This document shows, in pieces, positions 17,101 to 25,049 of a stretch of 34,308 nucleotides of DNA (the stretch's first letter is position 1; each line of letters starts with the position of its first letter). Position numbers and translations under genes: made by a program. The notes below the pieces were generated by a model. It was not told where the DNA came from. It did not search any database and saw only the letters and a program-made list of their open reading frames with translations. The stretch spans positions 1-34,308 of the forward strand of contig ONYA01000032.1 of NCBI GenBank assembly GCA_900321965.1, in the 5' to 3' direction. The stretch is from an uncultured Prevotellaceae bacterium (GTDB lineage Bacteria > Bacteroidota > Bacteroidia > Bacteroidales > Bacteroidaceae).

Positions 17101-19255
17101 GACGGGTGAACCCATCTACCTGTCTGACTGGCGTCAGGGCGGCTGCACCGACTACGACGCAGCGTCTGTCCCTGGTACAGACCTGGTGGTGCTGGAGCAG
17201 GCTACTGACAAGATAGCGCAGGAAGACCTGAAGGACTCGTTGAACCTGGACGAGACGGTGAAGCGTGCCAGCCGTGTCTATAGCGTCTATTACACGAAGA
17301 AGCATACGGGTACGAAGTGGTATAGTCCCAAACCCGTCTATAGTTCTAGCGAGACCACATCCCTCAAGCCGCGTGTGGCTCTGGCAGAAGACGGCACTGG
17401 CGTCGTCATCTGGCAGGAAGGAATCATCGATAAGGTCAGTGGACTGGCACCTGAAGACACCGTACAGTTGGAGGATCTTGTGATGAACGGCCAACTGATG
17501 ATGTCTCGCTTTGACGGCCATGAAACATGGTCGGCACCCGTCTCCCTGATGGCTGTCGACGAGAACTGTGCGCTGAGTGACTACCATGTCTCCTACGATG
17601 GTTCAACGGCCTTTATCATTGCTCGCAGGTCTCTCAACAAAGAAACCATCGAGAATATCTGTATGACGGTCGATGCCGCCAACAACATCAAGATGCACGA
17701 TATGGTGCAGACCGATGAACTGATGCACTTACGTCGTGTAGGCACCAATAATGTCCTTGCCTGGGCGATGATGCCCGACTCTACAAACAACACCTCAGCG
17801 TTCCGCGTGAGGAGCTACGGTATGGACGGCAAGCCCAACAATAACATCAACGCCTCGCTCTTCCTGAGTAACACAAGGGTGGATGACTTCCGCATCGTGC
17901 CCGACCTGGAGGCCAACAAGCTGGACAATGTCGCTGTGCTGTGGCGCGAGAATAAGTTCATCAACGACACCACAGAGGTGCGACTGATGGCTTCACGCCT
18001 GGTACCCCGGAGAGACGGCAGCTTCGGCCTGGGTACTCCCATTGCTGCTGTGCGGGTGAAGGACGACAGCAACATCTATAGCTTTGACGGCTATATGACC
18101 AACGAGAAGATTCAGGTCTGCTATGTCGCCGTAGACAATCAGGGTAACTCACAGCTGAACAAGACGGCAGCCTATTTCGGCAATGCCTTCAACTATACGG
18201 TGACGTTCGATACCGACAACAACCAGGCCTTCCAGTGCGACAAGGACGAGATTACCCTGCTCGTCACCGTCAACAACTACGGCACATCGACCATCAATGA
18301 GTGTGTGCTGACTGTCGACGGCAAGCAGTACCCGCTGGACATGACCATCCCCGCTGGCGGTTCTGCCCAGGAGCGCGTTGTCATACCTTATATAATCGGT
18401 ACGGGCGTGAACACCACACTCAACGTGAAGTACGACGACGTGCTGGGCATTCAGGAGCAGGGCTACGCCCGCTATCTGGCTCGACGCCGCACCCGCTTGA
18501 ATGGTGGCGTCGCCCGCAGAACGGCCGAGGATGCCGTCTATGAACAGAGCACGCGCACGTTCTACCCCTATCATCCACGCCTGGAGTGCTTCGTAGCCGC
18601 TCAGCGCATCGACGAGAATGGCGACAACCACATCACCATCTGTGTGCGCAACTACGCACGTCGCCAGATGTCGGGTGACTTCGCCTACGTGGTGGGACTC
18701 AAGGAAAGTTCTACCAGCTCGTTTGTGGCCATCGGCGCTGGTGAGGGGCAGATTCAATATAACACCAAGATGTTGTTCAACAATGCCGCTGACGTGAAGG
18801 GAGATGGCAGCTGTATGCGTGACTTCGGCAGCTATTACGCTGGCTATGTGACCATCACCGTTCCTCATGTCACGGAAAGGAAGGAGATGTATGTCGGGGC
18901 TACACTGGTCTATAAGGAACCCAAGAATGAATGGTATATGAAACTCGTTCCAGACACCCGCTCAATCTGCAAGAATGGTGCGGTGACACTCTATCCGTCA
19001 GCAGAGGTGGTGTCTGTAGAGCGTGTTTACGACAACCATGACGAGGGTGCCCACATGCGCGTCAGTCGGCAGGCTGGTCAGCTGGTGGTAACGGGTGCCA
19101 AGGCTGGTCAGCAGGTTCGTCTCTATCAGGCCAGCGGTGTCATCATGGCCCGCAGACAGGCTGACGAGAACGGGCGTGTCGCCTTCACAGCACCCGCCAT
19201 GAGTGGCGTAGGCTTGGTATCGTCAGACAAGGAAACCGTCAAGTTCACTTACTAA
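14174..19255 (+). CDS. Very large secreted protein of unknown function with C-terminal sorting-like domain
   Basis: A 1693-aa protein with a clear signal peptide (residues 1-24, ending AAWA). Residues ~25-580 are beta-rich and unrecognised. Residues ~586-909 are rich in Gly and aromatic residues with alternating strands (for example 'AGITFNLSLGIFSFY'), which could form a large beta structure. Residues ~1050-1335 have repeated 'VALAEDGTGVVIWQEG'-type strands resembling a propeller. Residues ~1341-1426 look like a CARDB-type beta sandwich (LLVTVNNYGTSTINECVL). The last ~80 residues (VVTGAKAGQQVRLYQASGVI, then ADENGRVAF) match the layout of Por/T9SS-type C-terminal domains. It is followed after 18 bp by the GLUG protein gene, so the two are probably co-transcribed. 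Function is not known. Confidence 0.8.
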   Translation: MKQLLRQVLTCLSTLLLTSTAAWADGFTVERAVNLTELDLWADISKFQWQEIDHGIQDNREDMDALKALFYDPAPKDTVGFYNQIYKARDEQYIVLRLDKAQGRRPFYVRVTTIKSTEDPSQNASKLFAAENYVYIMPPVGEIQLEVKIWPQGEGEEMAKTITFNGHSYGSLSVRTVMLDKSRVVPGDYTLQLIYYDVETERSDTSYIERMMVDKLYTFYTYNKGELREAYLRCDSIKRIKLKPEWWAKDAVTHVNDNSVTVMDGPKMPYPQHKRLDAPNPTYLDSRLFSYHDTLWVNLYLDNIPSNEAQGLTMHAVRADKDNTPVGDKLLEWGKDPVSGRLYVLTDGEPATIECYRDGYLPKLCLYPGSYDHVTGIISRESEEADIYLEPIPAPITSPTVTTAVLSTLIPTDDCRGNFYVSEIQDFDILHTPTTETVFYDEYASRADTSKLANGMMLMSYAQMEVAIVSPTNKNTAKITLKKAEGPEENLILEENLGGKTRVVYSHLFDYSYWTTRFDLRRYLDINTSGRPAVAFDGVEVRRLPILANLYLDYPQLKKNMDESSDEMLDPHEAGPPAEDKLNELMPNGSLSFNAKIPLFPPIYTRFGFEVDFIKTKKITAYYAKGAGFAYDFVEGKSTKDWDFPKSLTVGSSDDYGTGDVASISALTSDKESNPLTQKASFSVGGEVYAKVGIPLNKTLKKGSGWGQFLLPGFDFVEETSLRVDGTIGGSINVNFPEMVSGWLGKEGISKFYSEGTWGRICKEFIQPFNITVNAGITFNLSLGIFSFYNTEDDIWFWKNHIYAFKFFGQAFVNAQLKAKLNLFSAASGEAGVGMGAGINFKYATGCRMDFRNPFSGSAWSWFAGIGAYVKLKGFGWGWAKDWSWGDQTPIFNLIKPKNFKNPFHENFTTYLSDGDDPEESAASRFFRTANPSLPGSFVTDAVDISQPVKFIAGGDSIVYQGNYEDPNDYCVEVASTGEPIYLSDWRQGGCTDYDAASVPGTDLVVLEQATDKIAQEDLKDSLNLDETVKRASRVYSVYYTKKHTGTKWYSPKPVYSSSETTSLKPRVALAEDGTGVVIWQEGIIDKVSGLAPEDTVQLEDLVMNGQLMMSRFDGHETWSAPVSLMAVDENCALSDYHVSYDGSTAFIIARRSLNKETIENICMTVDAANNIKMHDMVQTDELMHLRRVGTNNVLAWAMMPDSTNNTSAFRVRSYGMDGKPNNNINASLFLSNTRVDDFRIVPDLEANKLDNVAVLWRENKFINDTTEVRLMASRLVPRRDGSFGLGTPIAAVRVKDDSNIYSFDGYMTNEKIQVCYVAVDNQGNSQLNKTAAYFGNAFNYTVTFDTDNNQAFQCDKDEITLLVTVNNYGTSTINECVLTVDGKQYPLDMTIPAGGSAQERVVIPYIIGTGVNTTLNVKYDDVLGIQEQGYARYLARRRTRLNGGVARRTAEDAVYEQSTRTFYPYHPRLECFVAAQRIDENGDNHITICVRNYARRQMSGDFAYVVGLKESSTSSFVAIGAGEGQIQYNTKMLFNNAADVKGDGSCMRDFGSYYAGYVTITVPHVTERKEMYVGATLVYKEPKNEWYMKLVPDTRSICKNGAVTLYPSAEVVSVERVYDNHDEGAHMRVSRQAGQLVVTGAKAGQQVRLYQASGVIMARRQADENGRVAFTAPAMSGVGLVSSDKETVKFTY

Positions 19256-19273
19256 ACAGCAGACTAAAAGAAT

Positions 19274-21667
19274 ATGAAAGATATGAAAAGCATTCTATTG
19301 ACTATGGGCTGTTGGCTGTGGGTGGCCATGGCCGGTATGGCACAGAGCGACCCTGGCCCTTGGGACGGGTCGATATCATCGTCGCTGAAGGTTGAGGGGA
19401 AAACCATCTACATCTATACCCCTGCCGACCTGGCGGCTATTCATGACAAGTGGAAAGATTTTCCCGAAGACGGGCACCACGGCTATGAGGGCTACACCAT
19501 CAAGTTGATGAACGACCTCGACATGAATGGCCGTAACTTTCAGGCACTAACCATCGGGTGGACATCCAGCCACCGATTTGGCGGGGTCTTCGACGGACAG
19601 GGTCACACCATCAAGAACCTGTGGATTGACGGAGAGGAGGATAGCCGGGCACTCTTCGGATGGATATGTGGTGGCGACATCCTGAACCTGAAATTAGAGA
19701 ACCCCATCGTCCGTGCAGGTGATGATAATGGCAATGGCTATGTGGGTGCCTTATGCGGAAAAATGGAGAACCACAGCGTCATCTCCCACTGTGCGGTCAT
19801 AGGTGGCAGGGTAGAGGGCTGGAACTGGAATGACGACGACTGCATTGGTGCCATCTGCGGATGGGCAGACAATGACAAGAGCCGGATAGACAACTGCTAC
19901 GTGGTTAACACTGAGGTGTGCGGCCATAAGCAGGTTGGCGGCATCATAGGTAAGATAGAGAGTAACGATGGCGACAACAATGTCCAGGTAAGTAACTGCT
20001 ACTTTGCCGGAACCATTCGCCATAATGGTGATGAATACTTCGCTGCCATTGCCGGTGAACGCTACGGTAACCCACTGTCCAACAACTTCTACCTGAACCG
20101 CAACGATGGTGTGAAAGGAACGGGCAACCAATCGAAGTATGCTGGCAGCAGCGACGACCCTAACGCTTGTGGAATAACAGCCGAAGCACTGAAAGCCCCG
20201 TTGCTCTTTGGCGCAAACAATACGGAGTGGGTATACCCGATGGATGGCTATCCTGAACTGAAGGTCTTCCTGCGCTACAACGAAGGCGACACCTTCTATG
20301 AGAAGAGCGTGGGATATATGGACAATAATACGGGCAAGGCCGTGCCAGGCTACCTGAAGGTGGTGAGCAATAAGAAGAGTCCCTACACGATGGAAATGCT
20401 GAAGATACTGCCGGGAACGGCGGGAAGCAACTTCACGCTGAAAGGCGACTTCCAGCCTTACTTCAGCGACCAGCCGTTGCGCATGGCGACACTCCCGCCC
20501 AATGTCTTTGAAAGCATGGGGACGGTAAGTACCATCACCCTGCCTGCTACGCTCACCTCCATTGCCAGTCCGCAGCGCCACCAGGTGCAGAACGGCTTCA
20601 TGCTGAATGGTGACGGTACCGGGTGTATGGTCAAGGATGGTGGACTCTACGACCTGTCACAAGAACTGTTTGTCACGGCTCCGAAGACACTGCAGACGCT
20701 GACCATCTACCAGCAGTATGCCAGAAGTATTGCTGACTATGCCTTCGAGAACATGAGCGGTCTGAAGACACTCTATGTTGACACATACGTGCCTGCAGGA
20801 ACGTTGGTGGATGACAACGATAACAGGGCACCGGTCATTTCACTCAGTGGCAGCAACGTCTTCACGGGCTGTCCGGCTGACCTCGACATCTACGTCAAGG
20901 ACGGCACCACACAGGGGCTTTTCCTGGGTCACCAGGGTCCTCAAGGCTATGGCTATAGCAATGCTACGGGTTGGGATGTGTTCTACTCTGACTATGCAGA
21001 CGTTGACAATCACCTCTTCAGCTACTTCCCCGTCAAGTGTAATCCTGGCGGCATGTCAACGCTGATGTTAGGCTATCCCGTTGAACTGCCGGCAGGCGTC
21101 AAGGCCTGGTGGGCCCGATCGCTCAGCGGTGGCATCGTCTGTCTGGAGCGCCTGAATACCCAGATAGTGCCCGCGCTGACGCCCGTACTGCTGACCTACG
21201 AAGGTACGGGGCTGCTGAACCTCTCACGCTACGAGGGGCCTAACCCAGGCTCTGCCATCGACTATGAGGGGAACCTCTTCAAAGGCAGTGTTGATCCCGG
21301 TGGTCACAACATGACATCCTCTGAACTCATGAGCAACTTCTTCACGCTGGGACGTCCGTCGGGTGACAGCAGCTATGACCGTCTGGGCTTCTATCAGTAT
21401 CATCCTGCCAACAACGTCCTGCCTTCTTACGTGGCATGGATTGCCAAGAGCGACATTCCTGCCAATGCCCGCTGGGAGGTGACATTCGACGATGATATCA
21501 CTGTCACGGGGATAGAAGAGGTAAGAAGTAAGAGGGCAGAGGGCAGAAGTGCTGCCGTCTATGACCTCCAAGGCCGTAAGGTTGCCATCAGCCATCAGCC
21601 GTCATCCATCAGCCATATTAAGAAGGGCCTGTATATTGTGAACGGACATAAGGTCGTAGTTAAGTAA
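19274..21667 (+). CDS. Secreted GLUG / LRR protein with C-terminal tail
   Basis: A 797-aa protein with a signal peptide (1-23, ending GMA). Residues ~73-279 show GLUG-type beta-helix repeats: 'FGGVFDGQGHTIKNLWI', 'GYVGALCGKM', 'IGAICGWADN', 'VGGIIGKI', alternating with 'xNCYxxxT' turns. A later part (~410-520) has BspA-like LRR strands (TITLPATLTSIA, then IADYAFENMSGLKTLYV). The end 'VYDLQGRKVA' then 'KKGLYIVNGHKVVVK' is the same tail type as in the protein at 2016. The linker before the tail is encoded by low-complexity DNA. ATG 19274 is taken as the start; ATG 19283 is nearly as good. It is likely a cell-surface or secreted adhesin. Confidence 0.85.
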   Translation: MKDMKSILLTMGCWLWVAMAGMAQSDPGPWDGSISSSLKVEGKTIYIYTPADLAAIHDKWKDFPEDGHHGYEGYTIKLMNDLDMNGRNFQALTIGWTSSHRFGGVFDGQGHTIKNLWIDGEEDSRALFGWICGGDILNLKLENPIVRAGDDNGNGYVGALCGKMENHSVISHCAVIGGRVEGWNWNDDDCIGAICGWADNDKSRIDNCYVVNTEVCGHKQVGGIIGKIESNDGDNNVQVSNCYFAGTIRHNGDEYFAAIAGERYGNPLSNNFYLNRNDGVKGTGNQSKYAGSSDDPNACGITAEALKAPLLFGANNTEWVYPMDGYPELKVFLRYNEGDTFYEKSVGYMDNNTGKAVPGYLKVVSNKKSPYTMEMLKILPGTAGSNFTLKGDFQPYFSDQPLRMATLPPNVFESMGTVSTITLPATLTSIASPQRHQVQNGFMLNGDGTGCMVKDGGLYDLSQELFVTAPKTLQTLTIYQQYARSIADYAFENMSGLKTLYVDTYVPAGTLVDDNDNRAPVISLSGSNVFTGCPADLDIYVKDGTTQGLFLGHQGPQGYGYSNATGWDVFYSDYADVDNHLFSYFPVKCNPGGMSTLMLGYPVELPAGVKAWWARSLSGGIVCLERLNTQIVPALTPVLLTYEGTGLLNLSRYEGPNPGSAIDYEGNLFKGSVDPGGHNMTSSELMSNFFTLGRPSGDSSYDRLGFYQYHPANNVLPSYVAWIAKSDIPANARWEVTFDDDITVTGIEEVRSKRAEGRSAAVYDLQGRKVAISHQPSSISHIKKGLYIVNGHKVVVK

Positions 21668-21682
21668 AATCGTTATCAGCGT

Positions 21683-21811
21683 ATGAAAAAGAAATATATC
21701 TGTCCCGCGAACACCGTTATCGCTATTCCCCACATAGTGATGCTCACCGGTTCTCCCACCTCATCATCAGTGCCGTATGACCCTGATGAGCGGACGGGCG
21801 ACGCCCTTTGA
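21683..21811 (+). CDS. Short 'LTGSP' peptide associated with surface-protein operon
   Basis: A 42-aa peptide starting MKKKYICPANTVIAIPHIVM and continuing LTGSPTSSS, then an acidic end DPDERTGDAL. It begins 15 bp after the GLUG gene. It shares its layout with the 45-aa peptide at 4589: a basic or aromatic start, Pro, a hydrophobic strand, (L)xGSP and an acidic tail. Its 3' end overlaps by four bases the first codons of an IS21 transposase remnant, so its original C-terminus may have been replaced. No function is known. Confidence 0.6.
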   Translation: MKKKYICPANTVIAIPHIVMLTGSPTSSSVPYDPDERTGDAL

Positions 21812-22035
21812 GATGTTTGAGTCAGCGGGAGATAGCCCGCAGAGTTGGTGTCAGTAGGAAGACAGTCAAGCGCTACATCACGGAGTATGAGACTCTGGCG
21901 CAGGCAGATCCTGAGGAAGGTATTAACATGTGCTTGGCCAGTGAGCCTAAGTATCCACCTCGCAAGATTGAGCGTAGTCGTCTGACGGAGCCCGTGTGTG
22001 CAGAGATTGAGTCGCACAATGGGGACTGTCCCTGA
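21808..22035 (+). pseudogene. IS21-type transposase (IstA) N-terminal remnant
   Basis: An open stretch of 75 codons contains the helix-turn-helix 'LSQREIARRVGVSRKTVKRY', followed by a segment ending 'PPRKIERSRLTEPV'. This is how IstA transposases of Bacteroidetes IS21 elements begin. There is no proper start codon, no catalytic DDE region and no istB downstream; it stops after ~75 codons with 'NGDCP'. I see it as a decayed insertion immediately behind the short peptide gene. The rest of the gap to 22208 holds no gene. Confidence 0.7.
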
Positions 22036-22208
22036 TGTGCGATTTTTTGTGTTTTCTGAAAAACGGACAAGGGGATTGAGGGCGCACCGTGAAGGAATGG
22101 GGGAAGCGCGAAAAATGATATGGGACTTTATTTTTACACGGGCAAAAATTAACAAATTTTTAGTGTAAAATATATCCGAAATCCTATACGTATTAGGAGG
22201 AAATTAGT

Positions 22209-22216
22209 TACCTTTG
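22209..22216 (+). promoter_or_regulatory. Bacteroidetes -7 box upstream of the 444-aa gene
   Basis: TACCTTTG fits TAnnTTTG and is followed by CAG, as at 586. No TTG lies at the expected distance. Just upstream is the near-palindrome CCTATACGTATTAGG (22183-22197), which could be an operator. The 5' leader to ATG 22296 is about 75 nt. Confidence 0.6.
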
Positions 22217-22295
22217 CAGCCAGATCAACCACACAGTGGGAACCCTGTAGTGAAGCGCATCACGAAGGGGAAAAACAAAAGACAACAAAGGTTTT

Positions 22296-23630
22296 ATGGA
22301 ATACAAAACAATACTCACCGGACTGTTTGAAAGGCTTTCCGGTTTCAGCAAGGAACGGCCCCAAGCGGGGCAGAAATACAGACTGATGGGCATCACGGCC
22401 GAGCTTTTAGAGGTGATCCGTCAGCTGCGGACTGAGGTGCTCACGCGCGTCAGTCAGGAGGCTCCCATCGACGTGGACATCGACATCGACTACGGCGAGA
22501 CAGCCGAGCTGGCGCTGCAGGCGGAACTGCCTGAGGACATGGCGGGCTGGCAGTCGGACAAGACGCTCTCGGAAGCACTGGCCGAGACGGAGATCGTGAG
22601 ACGGCTGGAGGCCCCAGAGGCAGAGGCGGTCACCAGTATCTTCGCCAGCACCGACGGTCTCAGCCTGCCGCAGCTGGTGCAGGTGGTCAACGAGACGCTG
22701 AGTGAGCTGAACAGCGTGCTACTGCAGATTGACGCCCAACTGAAGCGACGCCACAGCAAGGAGGAGTATGTCAGGCTATACGAGGCCGAGAAGCGGCGCT
22801 ATATGAGCTCCGGCACGCCGGGCAGAGTGAGACAGGCCTTCGATGAGTGGGTGGAGCTGTGCGACGGGACACCGACGCTGGAGAAAATCTTTGACTACCG
22901 GCTGGAGAAGGTGGTACACCTGTTTCAGAAGAACGGTGTGAAGGCCGACCACGTGCATCGCGCCACGCACTATAAGGATGAGATCGACTTCGAGCAGCTG
23001 GAAGACGAGGCTCTGCGGAAGTCGGCTTACCGATACTATTCCGCGCTACGGCAGATGACCGACTGGAGGGACGGCTGTCTGGTGCCCATCCCCGACAAGA
23101 TCGGGCAGATGTTCTTCCTGGAGCGTCACGAGGAGAACGCCAAGGCCCGTCGCGGGACGCTGCTGAGGTATCTGCACAAGATCGAACTGGTGCAAAAGGA
23201 ACTGCTGCGGCTGCTGGCCGAGGCGGGCGGCGGCGACGGGACGCTGAACTATTACGCGCCGGAGAAGAACCTGAAGGTGCTGCTGTCGGAGGAGTGGTTT
23301 GAGATACACCGCACGGACAAGCGGTACGACCACCGGTGGACGAACGATTTCGTGAATGCGCTGATGGCATCGGAGCACAGGGAGTACATCGCCACGGAAT
23401 GGGGTAAGTACAAGCGGCAGGACTATATCCGGGGGTGCGTGCTGGGGCTGCTGAAGGAGGGCGGCGTCATCAAGGGGAGCATGGACTGCATCGCAAGGAG
23501 CGCCGGGGTGTGCGAGAATTTCCGCACGTTCAGCAAGTACATGGGCCAGTGCCGGCAGGAGCCGTTCGCTCAATGGATCCTGGATTATATTAAGAAGTCT
23601 ACGGATTTAAGGATTAAGGGATTGGGATGA
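22296..23630 (+). CDS. Unrecognised 444-aa protein of the phage-like block
   Basis: I do not recognise a family. The protein starts MEYKTILTGLFERLSGFSKE and has no signal peptide or membrane helix, so it is probably cytoplasmic. Residues ~1-165 are acidic and helical with many Glu/Leu (ETLSELNSVLLQIDAQLKRR), consistent with coiled coils. The C-terminal half is rich in Tyr, Arg and Trp (FEIHRTDKRYDHRWTNDF, IATEWGKYKRQDYIRGCVLG). The last ~12 residues (STDLRIKGLG) are encoded by the left arm of an inverted repeat at 23598, so the original stop may have been replaced. Its place before antirepressor, endolysin and primase-like genes suggests a mobile-element function, but nothing specific can be assigned. 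Confidence 0.75.
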   Translation: MEYKTILTGLFERLSGFSKERPQAGQKYRLMGITAELLEVIRQLRTEVLTRVSQEAPIDVDIDIDYGETAELALQAELPEDMAGWQSDKTLSEALAETEIVRRLEAPEAEAVTSIFASTDGLSLPQLVQVVNETLSELNSVLLQIDAQLKRRHSKEEYVRLYEAEKRRYMSSGTPGRVRQAFDEWVELCDGTPTLEKIFDYRLEKVVHLFQKNGVKADHVHRATHYKDEIDFEQLEDEALRKSAYRYYSALRQMTDWRDGCLVPIPDKIGQMFFLERHEENAKARRGTLLRYLHKIELVQKELLRLLAEAGGGDGTLNYYAPEKNLKVLLSEEWFEIHRTDKRYDHRWTNDFVNALMASEHREYIATEWGKYKRQDYIRGCVLGLLKEGGVIKGSMDCIARSAGVCENFRTFSKYMGQCRQEPFAQWILDYIKKSTDLRIKGLG

Positions 23631-23682
23631 GAACCTAAAGTTCGGATTTTAGGGATTATCCTTATATCCCAAAATCCGTAGA
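23598..23682. repeat. Inverted repeat overlapping the 3' end of the 444-aa gene
   Basis: TCTACGGATTT (from 23598) faces AAATCCGTAGA (to 23682). Inner words GGATTAAGGGAT and GGGATTATCC are also related. The TGA stop of the upstream gene (23628-23630) lies inside the element. Confidence 0.75.
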
Positions 23683-23691
23683 AAAATAGCG

Positions 23692-23848
23692 AAATGCGAT
23701 TGAGGAATGCGATTGAACGATGAGGGGCGTTCGGTCGCAATTTTTTTTTGTGTTCTTTTTCCCCCGAAAACAAAGGGATTCCCAGAGATTTGGTTTTGCG
23801 ATTGAAAATGCGATTGGATAAAAATTGTTCAATCGCATAATCGCATTT
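23692..23848. repeat. Element with GCGATTGA words upstream of the antirepressor gene
   Basis: GCGATTGA occurs at 23696 and 23709, then at 23798 and (as GCGATTGG) 23810, spaced 12-13 bp within pairs. The reverse form TCAATCGC lies at 23829 and ATCGC again at 23840. The outermost pairs face each other as an inverted repeat (ATGCGATTGAAC against GTTCAATCGCAT). Its position, 100-250 bp before the BRO/KilAC start, would suit an operator or iteron, but it also has the same architecture as the other repeat elements here. Confidence 0.7.
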
Positions 23849-23875
23849 TACTTTTGCCCACGAAAACCGGTTTTC

Positions 23876-23922
23876 AGAAAAAGTAAAAAAGTAAAAAGGT
23901 AAAAAAGTAAAAAGGTAAAAAA
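23876..23922 (+). repeat. AGTAAAAA microsatellite before the antirepressor start
   Basis: A run of (A)GTAAAAA and GGTAAAAA units, about six copies of 7-8 bp, ends about 26 bp before ATG 23949. The downstream GGGTAAAAG could serve as a weak ribosome site. Copy-number change here would alter the leader, not the protein. Confidence 0.7.
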
Positions 23923-23948
23923 CTGAAGAATTAAGAAAGGGTAAAAGT

Positions 23949-24662
23949 ATGAACGCATTAAGAACTTTCAATCACGAGATGTTCGGACAGGTCCGGACGA
24001 TGACGAACGAGCGCGGAGAGACCTTCTTCGTGGGTAAGGACGTGGCCGAGGCACTGGGGTACAAGAACACCCGCAAGGCACTGCTGGACCATGTGGATAA
24101 TGAGGATCGCGTGGATGGGGTAACGATTCGTGACGCCATCGGTCGCCCACAGAATATCGTGGTCATCAACGAGAGCGGTCTCTACTCACTGGTGCTCTCC
24201 TCGAAGCTGGAGCAGGCGAAGGTGTTCAAGCGCTGGGTGACCTCGGAGGTGCTGCCGCTGATCCGTCAGACGGGCACGTACTCACTGCACCGCAAGCAGA
24301 TCGAGTCGCTGCACAACCAGATAGAGGCGCTGGAGCCGAAGGCGGAGTACTGCGACGAGGTGCTCGACAGCGTGAGCTGCCTGACGACGACGCAGATTGC
24401 CAAGGAGCTGTCGATGACGGTGAGCGACCTGACAAGGCTGCTGGAGCACCGGAAGGTGATGTACAAGCAGTCGGGACAGTGGATGCTGTATGCTGACTAC
24501 GCCCGCAAGGGGTATGCCAAGAGCCGCACGACCACGCGCCGTGACATCGAGGGTGACCTGCACACGTACACGCGACTGGTGTGGACAGAGGAGGGCCGGC
24601 GGTTCATCCACCGCCTCTGCCACGACGAGGAGGTCATGATCACGTTCTTGTTCAGGAACTAA
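23949..24662 (+). CDS. BRO-N / KilAC phage antirepressor-like protein
   Basis: A 237-aa protein. Residues ~5-105 fit the BRO-N (Bro/antirepressor) domain: 'FNHEMFGQVRTM', 'FFVGKDVAEALGYKNTRKAL', 'DHVDNEDR', 'VVINESGLYSLVLSSKLEQA', 'FKRWVTSEVLPLIR'. A coiled coil (HRKQIESLHNQIEAL) follows, then a KilAC/ANT-type C-terminal domain with a winged-helix look (LTTTQIAKELSMTVSDLTRL, then a QWMLY and a GxxxSRTTTRRD segment). Such proteins in prophages counteract a repressor or switch gene expression by binding DNA. No repressor gene is visible here. ATG 23949 lacks a strong ribosome site but is the only start giving the full BRO-N domain. Confidence 0.85.
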   Translation: MNALRTFNHEMFGQVRTMTNERGETFFVGKDVAEALGYKNTRKALLDHVDNEDRVDGVTIRDAIGRPQNIVVINESGLYSLVLSSKLEQAKVFKRWVTSEVLPLIRQTGTYSLHRKQIESLHNQIEALEPKAEYCDEVLDSVSCLTTTQIAKELSMTVSDLTRLLEHRKVMYKQSGQWMLYADYARKGYAKSRTTTRRDIEGDLHTYTRLVWTEEGRRFIHRLCHDEEVMITFLFRN

Positions 24663-24696
24663 GGGAAAGGAATTATAAAAAAAAGATTTATTAAAA

Positions 24697-25018
24697 GAAA
24701 CGAATTGCCGTAATTGACCATAATTTTTCCCACTAATATGAATAATATTATTATAGAAATTAGTTGTTATTATGGCAATTCGTTTCAAAAATTGATGGAA
24801 GATTATTTTAAAGAAACGAATGGCCGTAATTGACCATAATTTATTCCACTAATATGAATAATATTATTATGATAATTAGTTGTTATTATGGCAATTCGTT
24901 TCCAAAATTGATGGAAGACTATTTTAAAGAAACGAATGGCCGTAATTGACCATAATTTTTCCCACTAATATGAATAGTATTATTATGAAAATTAGTTGAT
25001 ATTACGGCAATTCGTTTC
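24697..25018. repeat. Three tandem copies of family-A palindromic repeat
   Basis: Copies at 24697-24786, 24813-24902 and 24929-25018, each 90 bp, recur with a period of 116 bp. Each starts GAAACGAATtGCC or GAAACGAATgGCC and ends GGCAATTCGTTTC; the AT-rich centre has AATATTATTAT. The spacers (about 26 bp) are also nearly the same and contain ATTGATGGAAGA. The arms contain TAATTGACC/CCATAATT words spaced ~10 bp. The array fills the gap between the antirepressor and lysozyme genes; the last copy ends 32 bp before the lysozyme ATG. It is the reverse orientation of the copy at 392-480. Confidence 0.9.
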
Positions 25019-25049
25019 AAAAAAAAAGAAGAAGATAAATTTCAGAATT

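Noticed and set aside
22296-23630. RteC-like or transposon-mobilisation protein
   Set aside because: The length and position tempted me, but I could not identify any family motif, so it is left unassigned.
24697-25018. Possible CRISPR array
   Set aside because: Units are 90 bp palindromes, the 26-bp spacers are nearly identical rather than unique, and no cas genes are present.
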